From Candidatus Zixiibacteriota bacterium (GTDB lineage Bacteria; Zixibacteria; MSB-5A5; GN15; FEB-12): a stretch of 64,000 bases of DNA. This document shows positions 1-9,049 of this stretch, in pieces. The notes beneath the pieces were generated by a model, which searched no databases, was not told where the DNA came from, and was given only the letters and a program-made list of their open reading frames with translations. The DNA lies in NCBI GenBank assembly GCA_029860345.1, contig JAOUBJ010000004.1:305679-369678 (forward strand). Reading direction: 5' to 3'. The position numbers were made by a program, and so were the translations under genes. How positions within the stretch are numbered: the stretch's first letter is position 1; each line of letters begins with the position of its first letter.

Positions 1-2
1 GT

Positions 3-1691
3 GTGGACTTTTATCCGGCCGGTCGTGGTATCGGACATCAGATCATGTGCGAGGAAGGTTATGCCTGGCCTCAGACGATGGTGGTGGCTTCGGACAGTCA
101 TTCGAATATGTACGGAGGACTTGGGTGTCTCGGCACGCCGATAGTGCGTACCGACGCCGCCGCTATTTGGGCCACCGGTCGCACCTGGTGGCAAGTGCCC
201 CCGGTAGCCAAATGCGAACTGCACGGCAGGCTCAAACAGGGTGTTACCGGGAAGGACGTTATCATTACGCTGTGCGGTTTCTTCAACTCAGACGAAGTTC
301 TCAACCACGCCATAGAATTCTCCGGCGGCGGCATCGCCTCTCTGTCTCTCGATGAGCGCTTGACCATCGCCAACATGACCACCGAGTGGGGCGCTTTGGT
401 GGGACTCTTTCCGGTCGACGAAGTTACTCTCGACTGGCTTGCCCAACGGACATCGCATCTCGCCCGACGCGGACCGGCCGGGGTGCCGTCGGATGCCGAC
501 GGCGATGAAGAAAACGCACGTTTGAACAGTCGGCGACTGGATCAATTGAAGCGGAATGTTTTGGCTCCCGATAATGATGCGACATACGCCAAACATCTTT
601 CGTTCGATCTTGAGTCTGTGGTACCACACGTTTCGGGGCCGCACAATGTGAAGACGATGACACCGATCAACGAGATGCGCGCGCGCCGCGTTGCAATTCA
701 GAAGGCCTACCTTGTCTCGTGTGTCAACAGTCGGGTAGACGATCTCGCTCAGGCGGCCGAGGCGGTGCGCGGAAAACATGTGGCCGAGGGTGTGAAGTTT
801 TACATAGCGGCGGCATCAAGCGAGGTGCAGGCCGAAAGCGAAGGACGTGGTGACTGGCAGGCCCTTGTGGAAGCCGGCGCTATAGCGCTGTCGCCGGGAT
901 GCGGCCCCTGTATTGGTCTTGGTGTAGGCTTGCTCGAAGATGGTGAGACAGGTATCTCGGCCACTAATCGCAATTTCAGGGGACGCATGGGTTCCAAGCA
1001 TGCCGAAGCCTATCTGGCGTCACCTTCGGTTGTGGCTGCCTCGGCTATCGCAGGATACATTGACGCGCCTGCTGAGTTTGAAAACACCGGTCCAATAGCT
1101 GACATACGCACCAATGAAAAACCGGCTACCGGTTCGGCAGCGGTTTCGATTGTCGACGGTTTCCCGGTCACAATTGACGGCGACATGATCGCCTGTTTTC
1201 AGGATAACCTTAACACCGACGGCATCTATCCCGGCAAGTATACCTACATCGACGATTTCACACCTCAGCAGCAGGCAGAAGTCGCGATGGAAAACTATGA
1301 TCCGGAATTCGGCAAACTGGCCAAAGAGGGTGACATTCTGGTGGGTGGGTTTAATTTCGGCACCGGCAGTTCGCGCGAGCAGGCTGCGACAGCTCTGAAA
1401 TACCGAGGTATCCGACTGGTGTTGGCCGGTTCGTTCAGCGAAACATACAAACGCAACGCCATCAACAACGGCTTCCTGGCTATCGAAGCGCCGGAGCTGG
1501 TGCGCGATTTGAGAAACAAGTGCGGCACCGACAAGCTTACGGTCGCTACCGGTATCAAAGCCGCAATCGACTTCGCTTCAGCCAAGCTTACCGCCGATGG
1601 GAAGCAGTACAAACTGGCACCGCTCGGCGCGGCCGCCCAGGAGTTGATCGTCGCCGGTGGGCTGGAAGCGTGGGTGAAGGAGAGATTGTAG
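3..1691 (+). CDS. Homoaconitase-type aconitase, fused large and small domains (5' end cut off)
   Basis: Iron-sulfur hydro-lyase of the aconitase superfamily. The gene runs off the left edge: the first two bases complete a Gly codon and the next codon is GTG, so the true start lies outside the window. Visible motifs include YPAGRGIGHQ, VASDSHSN and the 4Fe-4S ligands Cys240 (SCVNSR) and Cys300/Cys303 (GCGPC) in visible numbering. A swivel domain follows from about residue 390 (NFGTGSSREQAA). Large and small domains are on one chain and the text matches yeast homoaconitase LYS4 closely, as I remember that sequence. LeuC/LeuD-type bacterial enzymes are usually two proteins. Homoaconitase hydrates cis-homoaconitate in lysine synthesis, but the next gene is MmgE/PrpD-like, so 2-methylaconitate is an alternative substrate. 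The family is secure; the substrate is not. Confidence 0.9.
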   Translation: MDFYPAGRGIGHQIMCEEGYAWPQTMVVASDSHSNMYGGLGCLGTPIVRTDAAAIWATGRTWWQVPPVAKCELHGRLKQGVTGKDVIITLCGFFNSDEVLNHAIEFSGGGIASLSLDERLTIANMTTEWGALVGLFPVDEVTLDWLAQRTSHLARRGPAGVPSDADGDEENARLNSRRLDQLKRNVLAPDNDATYAKHLSFDLESVVPHVSGPHNVKTMTPINEMRARRVAIQKAYLVSCVNSRVDDLAQAAEAVRGKHVAEGVKFYIAAASSEVQAESEGRGDWQALVEAGAIALSPGCGPCIGLGVGLLEDGETGISATNRNFRGRMGSKHAEAYLASPSVVAASAIAGYIDAPAEFENTGPIADIRTNEKPATGSAAVSIVDGFPVTIDGDMIACFQDNLNTDGIYPGKYTYIDDFTPQQQAEVAMENYDPEFGKLAKEGDILVGGFNFGTGSSREQAATALKYRGIRLVLAGSFSETYKRNAINNGFLAIEAPELVRDLRNKCGTDKLTVATGIKAAIDFASAKLTADGKQYKLAPLGAAAQELIVAGGLEAWVKERL

Positions 1692-1693
1692 GT

Positions 1694-1790
1694 AATAAAT
1701 CACTTTTTTGCGCAACGCGCCGGCCTGTCACCCTGAGCGGAATCGAAGCGTGAAGCAAAAGATGGACCCCCGCCTGCGAGGGGGTGACAG
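1694..1790. repeat. Intergenic composite repeat plus GC-rich hairpin repeat
   Basis: The gap between the aconitase and the PrpD-like gene holds two dispersed elements. At 1694-1752 the text ATAAATCACTTTTTTGCGC is followed by a CACCCTGAGCGGAATCGAAG core, which recurs near 24560, 24797 and 55824. At 1761-1790 a hairpin built on GGACCCCCGC recurs almost unchanged at 53778-53807. No protein is evident here. Confidence 0.7.
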
Positions 1791-1876
1791 ATGAATGGAC
1801 TACCATTGTGCCGCGACTCCGACTGGCATGACGGGATAGAGAAGATCAGCAACAAGTAGATAAGGACAGAAACAGA

Positions 1877-3244
1877 ATGGACAAATCAATCTCAAGACAG
1901 ATAGCAGAGTTTGCACTCGGCCTCAAATACGAAGACCTGCCTGCGGAAGTCATCAACGAAGTAAAAAGATACCTGTACGATTCGGTCGGCTGCGCCTACG
2001 GCGGCTACCACACCAAAGACGTCAACATCCTCCGCGACATTTACAGCGGCATGGGTGGAAAGAAAGAGGCTTGCCTCCTGGCCTTTGGTGACAAGATGCC
2101 GGCGGTGAATGCCACATTGGTGAATTCCCTGATGGTGCGCGCGCTCGATTTCAACGACATTTATTGGAAAGAAGACCCTTCGCATCCGTCGGACTTGATA
2201 CCGGCCGCACTGGCGGTCGGCGAGATGGTCGATGCTTCCATGCACGAAGTTATCGTTGCTATCGTGCTCGCCTACGAGTTCGAACAACGTATGTGCTTGT
2301 TTGCAGTGCCGGGCGTGCGTGAACGTAAATGGCACCACGCCACGCTCACCCAGTTTGTGTCACCCGTTGTCGCGGGGAGATTGTTGGGTCTCACTGAAGA
2401 TCAGATGGTGATGGCCATCGGCATCAACGGCTCCCACAATCATACCATCGGTTGTCCGACTGCGGGCAAGTTGACCATGATGAAGAACACAGTCGACCCG
2501 ATGGCCGTGCAGTCCGGTGTATTCGCTGCCCTGATGGCACAAAGAGGATACTCAGGCACCGAAGCTGTCTTCGAAGGCAAGGAAGGTTTCATGGATGTTT
2601 TCGGACCCGACTGGGATAACGACCAACTGCTGGCTGGGCTGGGCGAGTCTTACAAGATTCTCGAATGTTCCATGAAGGCATTCCCGACCGAGGCGCTGAC
2701 TCACACCCATCTTTCCGCGACCTTGAATGTTGTGCGCGGCAATAATATTTCGTATGACCAGATTGAAGAAGTGACCATTACATCTATTGCTCGCGCCTGC
2801 GATATCCTCTTCGATCCGCATAAGTATCGCCCGGAGTCGCGCGAGACCGCCGACCATTCGCTACCATACTGTATCGCTGCGGCGCTGGTCGACCATCAGA
2901 TCACCACCAATTCGTTCTCCGACGAGAAACTCAAAGACGAACGCATCTGGTCGGTGATCGACAAGATCAAAGGGGTGGCGTCAGAAGAGTTCGAAAAGAT
3001 GTTCCCGGCCAAGCAACCTTCGAAAGTGGTGGTGAAAACGACCGACGGCAAAGAATTCTCGGAGTATCTGGAATATCCCAAGGGAGACCCGCGCGAGCCG
3101 ATGACCATGGACGATCTGACGGCCAAGTTCAACGCCTTGTCCGACTCGTTGCTGTCTGCCGACCGTCAGCGTGAGATCAAGGATACTATTTTCGCCTGCG
3201 AGAACATGAACGTCCGGGACCTCATGCAGAAGTTTGTGGTGTAG
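1877..3244 (+). CDS. MmgE/PrpD family protein (2-methylcitrate dehydratase-like)
   Basis: 455 residues, the usual length for the MmgE/PrpD family, whose members include 2-methylcitrate dehydratase PrpD, cis-aconitate decarboxylase and iminodisuccinate epimerase-type enzymes. The N-terminal helical domain starts with a typical SRQIAEFALGLKYEDLP segment. The family signature ALDFNDIYW followed by a His-rich HPSD loop lies near residues 90-105, and the C-terminal lid domain begins around residue 270 (KAFPTEALTHTH). The gene follows the aconitase by 185 bp on the same strand with a repeat between them, so co-transcription is uncertain. A dehydratase beside an aconitase would make biochemical sense for 2-methylcitrate to 2-methylisocitrate conversion, but no prpB or prpC is present in the window. 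Substrate is unassigned. Confidence 0.85.
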   Translation: MDKSISRQIAEFALGLKYEDLPAEVINEVKRYLYDSVGCAYGGYHTKDVNILRDIYSGMGGKKEACLLAFGDKMPAVNATLVNSLMVRALDFNDIYWKEDPSHPSDLIPAALAVGEMVDASMHEVIVAIVLAYEFEQRMCLFAVPGVRERKWHHATLTQFVSPVVAGRLLGLTEDQMVMAIGINGSHNHTIGCPTAGKLTMMKNTVDPMAVQSGVFAALMAQRGYSGTEAVFEGKEGFMDVFGPDWDNDQLLAGLGESYKILECSMKAFPTEALTHTHLSATLNVVRGNNISYDQIEEVTITSIARACDILFDPHKYRPESRETADHSLPYCIAAALVDHQITTNSFSDEKLKDERIWSVIDKIKGVASEEFEKMFPAKQPSKVVVKTTDGKEFSEYLEYPKGDPREPMTMDDLTAKFNALSDSLLSADRQREIKDTIFACENMNVRDLMQKFVV

Positions 3245-3337
3245 AGAGCAATGCATCGCGGGAACATTGCTGTAGAATAGTCAACATTGTCATGCCGAGC
3301 GCTGTCGAAGCATGCGCGCTGTCGGCGCATGAACAAG

Positions 3338-4324
3338 CTAAGCGTTATCCACCCACTTGTTAACCAGCACAACGTGGATGGAATGAGCGTCGGAGTCCGC
3401 GCGCAACTCAAACGCTTCCTGGGCACGATCCATGGGGAACACATGAGTGCGCAAACGTTCCAGCGGTAACCTGCCATCAATGGTCAACTGCAACGCTTGT
3501 TGCCACAGACGACGTGTCTCTCTAACCCCGGTGACAAACATCCCCTCTTTGATCAGCGAAATGTTCTTACGGTGCATCGCATAGAGGTCCAGCTGTGCTT
3601 CCGATTGAAGTCCGCCATAGAAAACAATCCGCCCTCGTTCGCGCATGAGCGGCACTATGTGATTGATTGCATCCGAGCCGGGCGTGGCAATGATGGCGAC
3701 ATGAAAACCGTCCGGGTAGAGTTTCCGAAGTTCATCGGCACCAACGTCCGACTTCAGCGCCACTGTAGCCTGGGCGCCAAACTGCTCAGCCAGATCGAGT
3801 TTCACCGGGTCCGGATCGACCACCACCAACCGGCGGCAGCCATGAAGAGACACGACTCGTGTCAGCAACAGGCCGCTCAGACCCTGGCCGACGATGAGCA
3901 CCTCACTGTTTGCATTGATACCGGTGCGCTCGGCGGCCATCATAACGCCCGGCATGGCCTCCATCAGACATCCTTCCCGAAGGTCCATGGTTGGCGGTAG
4001 TTTCAGCATGTGAGCGGGCCGTGCCAACACGAAATCGGTCAGACAACCCCAGGTCTGGACCGCGCTCACTTGGTCGCCAGCGACGAATCCCGAAACATGG
4101 TCGCCCACCCGGTCGACAACACCCGATACTTCGTGACCGATCACCGGATGACTGAGCCTCTTCGGTGCTTCTCTTTGGCCGGTGAAAACCTCGAGATCGG
4201 AGCCACAGATACCGACACATCCAACCCGAATCCGTACTTGGCCCGCAGCAGGCAGCGGCACCGGAACACTTATTGTCTGCAAACGGTGCGGACGTTCAAG
4301 AATGTGGAGGAGCATGGATGTCAT
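3338..4324 (-). CDS. Zinc-binding medium-chain dehydrogenase (alcohol/polyol dehydrogenase type)
   Basis: About 328 residues from the ATG at 4324. An upstream in-frame ATG at 4414 would overlap the preceding gene by 71 bp and add a non-conserved leader. The N-terminal GroES-like domain has GICGSDLEVFTG and GHEVSGVVDRVGDHV, giving the catalytic-zinc Cys and His-Glu pair. The structural-zinc four-Cys loop typical of alcohol dehydrogenases appears absent. The Rossmann domain has VGQGLSGLL and then an acidic strand end (VVVDPD), favouring NAD. Last gene of the minus-strand operon: it starts 20 bp after the aminotransferase fusion. Oxidation or reduction of an amino-sugar, polyol or amine-derived alcohol made by the operon is a reasonable inference; the substrate is unknown. 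Confidence 0.88.
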   Translation of the reverse strand: MTSMLLHILERPHRLQTISVPVPLPAAGQVRIRVGCVGICGSDLEVFTGQREAPKRLSHPVIGHEVSGVVDRVGDHVSGFVAGDQVSAVQTWGCLTDFVLARPAHMLKLPPTMDLREGCLMEAMPGVMMAAERTGINANSEVLIVGQGLSGLLLTRVVSLHGCRRLVVVDPDPVKLDLAEQFGAQATVALKSDVGADELRKLYPDGFHVAIIATPGSDAINHIVPLMRERGRIVFYGGLQSEAQLDLYAMHRKNISLIKEGMFVTGVRETRRLWQQALQLTIDGRLPLERLRTHVFPMDRAQEAFELRADSDAHSIHVVLVNKWVDNA

Positions 4325-4343
4325 CGTACACTGATTATTCGAG

Positions 4344-6383
4344 TCACTGGTGATCGGTCCAGAGAGAAACAAGGGCCTCCAACAAAACGTCGATGCCCGC
4401 TTCGACCGCTTCAATGCATCCGAACGACAGCCGAAGAAATCGGCGAGGTATCCGAGCTTGCAGAGACACCGGGAAAAACGATTCGTCGGCCATGACCCGT
4501 ATCGAATGCTCCCTGGCCAGGTGCTCCGCTATGTGGCGGGGTGTCAGCCCGGACCGTTGGCACAGTTTGTCAATATAGATCATCACGTAGAAACCGTGTT
4601 CGTGCGTTGCAACCAGTTCCATTCCATGTTCGGCCAGATCTGCTTGTCTAAGAGTATTCCAGGCGAGCTGTTTTCGGTTGCAGATGGTCTCAGCGATTTG
4701 GCTGGGTCCATCGGCGTGGTGCATCAGCAGGTAATGCAGAAACGTTTGCTTGATACTGGATGGCAGCAGCGACTGCCCGCTTTTCACCGCTCGCAATGCT
4801 GCCGAGAGTTCACGGTTGTAGGTAAAGGCAAATCCCAGTCGCAACCCGGGCATGCCCCAGGTTTTGGAAACACTGTCGCAATAAACTGTACGCTGTGGGT
4901 CCAAAGCCGCCAGCCCCGCTTGTTGATCCGAGGTATCCTCAAAACTGTGGTAGGCGATATCGGCGATGATGCCGCACTGCCGACGTTGTGCCAGGCGGTT
5001 GATAGCCACGGCCTCCGAGGCAGTCAGTACCCAACCCATAGGATTGTGTGGACTGTTAACAATGATAGCACCAACGTGTGCCTCTGTACGCTCCAATGCG
5101 CTTATAAAGTCGGTCATGTTGTAGGCCGTTATAGGCAGACTATCCTGCCGAGCGGCCGCCGTGATGGACCAATAAGGATAGGCGGGGACGGCATAGGCAA
5201 TGGCGTGGCGACCGCTGTGCAGCGAAGGTCCTGCGAGAACCGAAACGGCGGTATAGATAGCATTGTGACAACCATCGAAGGCGGTGATGGCAACGTCTTT
5301 AAGCTCAGTGGAGCCGAGGAATCGATTGTAGCCGGCGGCCAGTTGTTCGAACAATGTATTCAATCCAGCCGTCCCGCCGTACTTAAGCATGCGCTCACCG
5401 GGGCCACCGGAGTCAATGAACTCTTTATACCACCTGACGAGGTTGACACCCTCGACACCTTTGATCTCGCCCAAACCGAAGTCATGTCGGATCACATTTG
5501 CCCTTTGGTTGGTGCCGAGATACTGTCCGTAGAAATGCGCAACGTTCAAGTCGTCCAATCGCCGGGCGACATCGGGGCTGATAGGCGCTTTGGTTCCGAC
5601 GGACTCTCCGAAAGCACGACCCTTTGTTGCCGGTCGTTCAGCCGACGGATAATAATAGTCAACCAATGGTTCGGCCAGGTGATGGATGCTGTCGACACCG
5701 TAGACGTCGATCACCCGTTGGACGAGATCGAGATCGTTGTGTCGTCGATAGGGCCGCCGTGAACCCTGGTACCAGTTGATGTTCTCTCTGCTTGGATGTT
5801 CGGTACGCCAGAGACAGCCGAGTCCGGCAAAGATACTCGACCGATGCATGATTTCATTGGTATCGATGTAAATCTCATAGCCCAGCTTCGACGGTTCAAG
5901 CTTCTCGTACGAAAACAGCGTGGTAGTTTCATCGTGGCTGACCAACCGACGCTTGTCGATACTGATCACATGCCGGCATTCCTCAGCCGAATGATGATTG
6001 GTCGAATCACAGTGAACGAGCATGATACTGTCATCATCAATCAGGATGGCCCCTAATTTCTCCAGAAAGCATGCCGACCAGCTGTTATCGGCATCGAGGT
6101 AGGCGATGAAAGTTCCGCGCGCAATCCTCAGGCCGTCGTTGCGCGGTTCCCACCTAATCAGCGCTTGGCGGCTGTTCTCGGGGTTCTGTATGACCTTGAT
6201 CCGCTTATCGACCGACGCATAACTCATCATGATTGACAAAGTGGCGTCGGTAGAGGCGTCATCAACCAGAATGAGCTCGAATAGATCGTGCGTCTGCGCC
6301 AGCACGCTTTCAATCGCATCGGCCAGAACAGCTTCTTCATTGTAAGCCGGCATAATGACGCTAATCAACGGCTGTGTTATCAT
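4344..6383 (-). CDS. Glycosyltransferase family 2 / class I-II aminotransferase fusion
   Basis: A 679-residue fusion. Residues 5-250 are a GT-A type family 2 glycosyltransferase: VIMPAYNEE at the start, a VDDAS nucleotide-binding strand and a DAD metal motif at 97-99. After a linker, residues 330-675 are a fold-type I PLP aminotransferase: NSPHNPMG at 443-450 (PLP-contacting Asn), Asp475 and Tyr478 (IIADIAYHSF), Schiff-base Lys507 in SVSKTWGMPGLRLGF with Arg515, and a C-terminal RRFLRLSFG segment carrying the substrate-carboxylate Arg. All core PLP residues are present, so the second half looks active. The two domains are one uninterrupted frame. The gene lies 16 bp after the PLP decarboxylase and 20 bp before the dehydrogenase. 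I know of no characterised protein with this architecture; the product could be a glycosylated amino compound. Confidence 0.88.
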   Translation of the reverse strand: MITQPLISVIMPAYNEEAVLADAIESVLAQTHDLFELILVDDASTDATLSIMMSYASVDKRIKVIQNPENSRQALIRWEPRNDGLRIARGTFIAYLDADNSWSACFLEKLGAILIDDDSIMLVHCDSTNHHSAEECRHVISIDKRRLVSHDETTTLFSYEKLEPSKLGYEIYIDTNEIMHRSSIFAGLGCLWRTEHPSRENINWYQGSRRPYRRHNDLDLVQRVIDVYGVDSIHHLAEPLVDYYYPSAERPATKGRAFGESVGTKAPISPDVARRLDDLNVAHFYGQYLGTNQRANVIRHDFGLGEIKGVEGVNLVRWYKEFIDSGGPGERMLKYGGTAGLNTLFEQLAAGYNRFLGSTELKDVAITAFDGCHNAIYTAVSVLAGPSLHSGRHAIAYAVPAYPYWSITAAARQDSLPITAYNMTDFISALERTEAHVGAIIVNSPHNPMGWVLTASEAVAINRLAQRRQCGIIADIAYHSFEDTSDQQAGLAALDPQRTVYCDSVSKTWGMPGLRLGFAFTYNRELSAALRAVKSGQSLLPSSIKQTFLHYLLMHHADGPSQIAETICNRKQLAWNTLRQADLAEHGMELVATHEHGFYVMIYIDKLCQRSGLTPRHIAEHLAREHSIRVMADESFFPVSLQARIPRRFLRLSFGCIEAVEAGIDVLLEALVSLWTDHQ

Positions 6384-6399
6384 GATATCATTCTTGAGG

Positions 6400-7953
6400 T
6401 CACGAATGCCGACTTGCTGTGTCGTTTCCGATGGCGATGACCGCGTCCAGACAGTCGCGCACGATGTCGAAAGTGTTATCAGGATTGCCGAACATCATAC
6501 GCAAAGGATGGATCGTTGCGCGAGAGTCACTCACCGCGTTTTCATCGTCCTGCGCCGGAAATGTATGCAAAAAGTATTCGGTTTCGTGGTTGAGTTTTCG
6601 ATGGATCTCCTGGTTCAGTTCGTTCAGTGCGGAAGTGTCTCGCCAACGGTCACCGGGAGGACGATACATGAAAGCCACGGCGTTGTGCTGCACCTCGGAA
6701 TTGATGAGAACCAAGTCGGGATGATCGCGGACGATTGTGGAGGCTTGCAAAGCCAGTTCATGACGGTGATCGATCTCCGAAGCAAGGCGCGCCCAACCGA
6801 AGTGCTTGAGCATGAACCAGAGCTTCAGCGCCATGAAACTCTTGCTGCCGATTACCGGCGTAAACGAACCAAACGACTCCTCGCCCATTTTTATGACTGT
6901 CGCGCCCGAGGTGACGTAGGACAAGTGGGACGGATCATGAAGAAAGAACAGGCTGAGATTGTAGGGCACCATCAGAACCTTGTGCGGATCGAGAGAAACA
7001 CTTTGAGCGGCTTCGAGCCCATCGTGCAGATGGGAGCGGTTGGGACTGAACAAACATTGACAACCCTGGCAGGTATCGACATGAACCCACAACCCGTACC
7101 GAGCCGCGATATCTGTAATTGTTCTCAAATCGTCAAAGGCCATCATGCGGCTGTCGCCGGCAACGGCAAAGATGCACATGATTTCCTCACCGCGTGAGAG
7201 CACCCGTTCGATTTGTCTGGGAAGATCGCCAGTGTCCATGCGGAAGTTCTTCGTCTCGACATCGCAAAGAGCCTCTTCTTCGAGACCAAGATCGGTACGC
7301 TGTGCGGCGGTCAAATCACGATTGCCAAGTCCGAGCATGTAAAGCGAACGTCTTAGCGAGTAGTGGGTAAAGGGGCGGTTGCCCAGCACGCGCACGCGTC
7401 TGGGCTCATAGATGCGGTTTTCCTTGGCCAGCCTCGCCCTTAGATTCTCTCTCGCCGCCAGTAGACAGCTGTAATTGGCATTCGATCCGCCGAAAACAAA
7501 GGCGCCACCGGCATCCGAGGCATAGCGCCCGTTCTCACGACAGGGAAACCCGGTGAGCTTTCGCAACTGTTGCAACAACTGCAATTCCAGGTCCGTGGCC
7601 ATCGGCGAGAACTCTTTACTGGCCAGATTCTGCTGAAGAAAGGCCGAGGCCAGATCACCGGCAACGGCAGCCACAGAGTTGCCACAATCGGGATGGGCGA
7701 GAAACGTTCGTGAACCGAAGTTAAGAGAAAACTGCATGACGTGCTGCTCAAACTGGTCAATGATGTCACCCAGCGGCTCTCCATCTTTCGTTACCTCAGC
7801 GGCGCGGCGCATAGCATCAACATCAGTCGGAGTCGCCTTGGCGGGCAATGAAGGCCCCTGCTTGAAAGAGCAACAGACCTCGATTAACTTGCGAAACTGG
7901 TCGGTGACAAACGATTTTTCCGCGGAGCTCAACACCACCGGTTCTCTTGCCAT
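6400..7953 (-). CDS. PLP-dependent group II amino acid decarboxylase-like protein
   Basis: 517 residues from the ATG at 7953, chosen because AAAGGA lies five bases upstream; two in-frame ATGs further upstream (7968, 8028) lack a site and the farther one overlaps the previous gene. Group II decarboxylase family (aromatic amino acid, glutamate, diaminobutyrate and sulfinoalanine decarboxylases). In this numbering GGSNANYSCLLAAR near 155 binds the cofactor phosphate, HVDTCQG near 291 gives the ring-stacking His and the Asp contacting the pyridine nitrogen, and DPHK places the Schiff-base Lys at about 325. It is expected to make an amine from an amino acid; substrate cannot be read from sequence. 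Fourth gene of the minus-strand operon, 28 bp after the kinase-fold gene. Confidence 0.87.
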   Translation of the reverse strand: MAREPVVLSSAEKSFVTDQFRKLIEVCCSFKQGPSLPAKATPTDVDAMRRAAEVTKDGEPLGDIIDQFEQHVMQFSLNFGSRTFLAHPDCGNSVAAVAGDLASAFLQQNLASKEFSPMATDLELQLLQQLRKLTGFPCRENGRYASDAGGAFVFGGSNANYSCLLAARENLRARLAKENRIYEPRRVRVLGNRPFTHYSLRRSLYMLGLGNRDLTAAQRTDLGLEEEALCDVETKNFRMDTGDLPRQIERVLSRGEEIMCIFAVAGDSRMMAFDDLRTITDIAARYGLWVHVDTCQGCQCLFSPNRSHLHDGLEAAQSVSLDPHKVLMVPYNLSLFFLHDPSHLSYVTSGATVIKMGEESFGSFTPVIGSKSFMALKLWFMLKHFGWARLASEIDHRHELALQASTIVRDHPDLVLINSEVQHNAVAFMYRPPGDRWRDTSALNELNQEIHRKLNHETEYFLHTFPAQDDENAVSDSRATIHPLRMMFGNPDNTFDIVRDCLDAVIAIGNDTASRHS

Positions 7954-7981
7954 ACTGTCCTTTCGCATCGATCCAAAACCA

Positions 7982-9001
7982 TCATACGATCGCTCTGCCG
8001 CGATGAATATCCGGATTCCTGCAAACATCTTTGATCAACTGTTCCGCCGCCAGAAGCTCAGGCACAGTGGTGAACTTATGGGCAAAGGCTTCCTCGGCGC
8101 CGGTATCCAACAGCGTAATCGCACCCAAACGCGGCAGCAGCAACATGTACTCCACCGCTTCTGCGTTCTTGTCGTCAATATCATGCTCGTATACATCACG
8201 CACGATTCGACGAGCGCGATTCATAGTTTCCTCAGTTACACCCCCGGTAGCGAGAATCATGAACATACAGACAATTCGGCCGGCCAACGGATGCCACATT
8301 AGTTTCTCAAAGTCAATCAGATACAATCTGCCGTTTTCGACAATGCTGTTTTTGACTTCCGCGTCGAGATTACCGTACATCCATGTGTCCCTGGAAAACG
8401 AACGGTTGGCCCCGGTAATCAGATCATCAAAGATGCGTGACTCATGATCGCTGAATTCGGCGTGTGGCTTTCGGAGGATGTCCTGAGTTAAAAAACGCAG
8501 AATATAATCTCGGTAGAACTGTTCGAACGGGCGTGGGTCCGGCTGTGGCGGGTCTCTGAGTTCTCGCAGGTGGTGATTGGCTTGTTTGTGGCTGGTGCAC
8601 AGTCGTTGTAGATACTGTTCCTGTTGGGCGGCGTCCAGGTCTTCCATGACTTCCAACAGAGACCTGCCGGACAGACGCTCCATAACAAAGAACCTGTGTC
8701 GATCACAACAAGCCACAATCTCAGGAACGTCCAGGCCATGCCGGTGCAAGAGCGTCAACGCGGCTTTGTCGTTCTGATACGACCGTTCATGGTCAAGTTG
8801 GTCATTGGGGCGGAACCACTTGAGGATGAATCGATCATCGATTTGAAAGAGCTGGTTGCGCGAGTCACCATCGACAAAGCGAATAGGCACAACCGTTGTT
8901 CCCCATGGCATGCAGCCGTGATGCTCTGTGGTGACGCCGAGACTGTCGGCATCGGTGAGATTCTCGGGGCAGAGTTCAGTGTGGAGGCAGTTGAACTTCA
9001 T
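7982..9001 (-). CDS. Aminoglycoside phosphotransferase-fold protein with altered catalytic loop
   Basis: 339 residues with the APH/choline-kinase fold. The N-lobe has an ATP-contacting Lys in FILKWFRP and an Arg/Glu-rich helix (DHERSYQNDKAALTLL). The hinge reads FFVMERLSGRSL. The catalytic loop, normally HGDxxxxN, reads YGNLDAEVKN at 209-218, so the His is Tyr and the catalytic Asp is Asn. The metal-binding Asp is kept (LIDFEK, Asp230). Either this is a pseudokinase or a neighbouring acid (Asp213) has taken over. It sits between the TMTC-like transferase and the decarboxylase with short gaps and is presumably co-transcribed. Small-molecule phosphorylation or a regulatory role in the pathway are both open. 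Confidence 0.75.
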   Translation of the reverse strand: MKFNCLHTELCPENLTDADSLGVTTEHHGCMPWGTTVVPIRFVDGDSRNQLFQIDDRFILKWFRPNDQLDHERSYQNDKAALTLLHRHGLDVPEIVACCDRHRFFVMERLSGRSLLEVMEDLDAAQQEQYLQRLCTSHKQANHHLRELRDPPQPDPRPFEQFYRDYILRFLTQDILRKPHAEFSDHESRIFDDLITGANRSFSRDTWMYGNLDAEVKNSIVENGRLYLIDFEKLMWHPLAGRIVCMFMILATGGVTEETMNRARRIVRDVYEHDIDDKNAEAVEYMLLLPRLGAITLLDTGAEEAFAHKFTTVPELLAAEQLIKDVCRNPDIHRGRAIV

Positions 9002-9049
9002 TTGGTGCGTCTTATCATTGTCTTGTCAATGGTCGACCGCGGTAATCCA

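Noticed and set aside
4350..5762. Long plus-strand open frame of 470 codons
   Set aside because: It is the antisense shadow of the GT2-aminotransferase fusion and has no family match.
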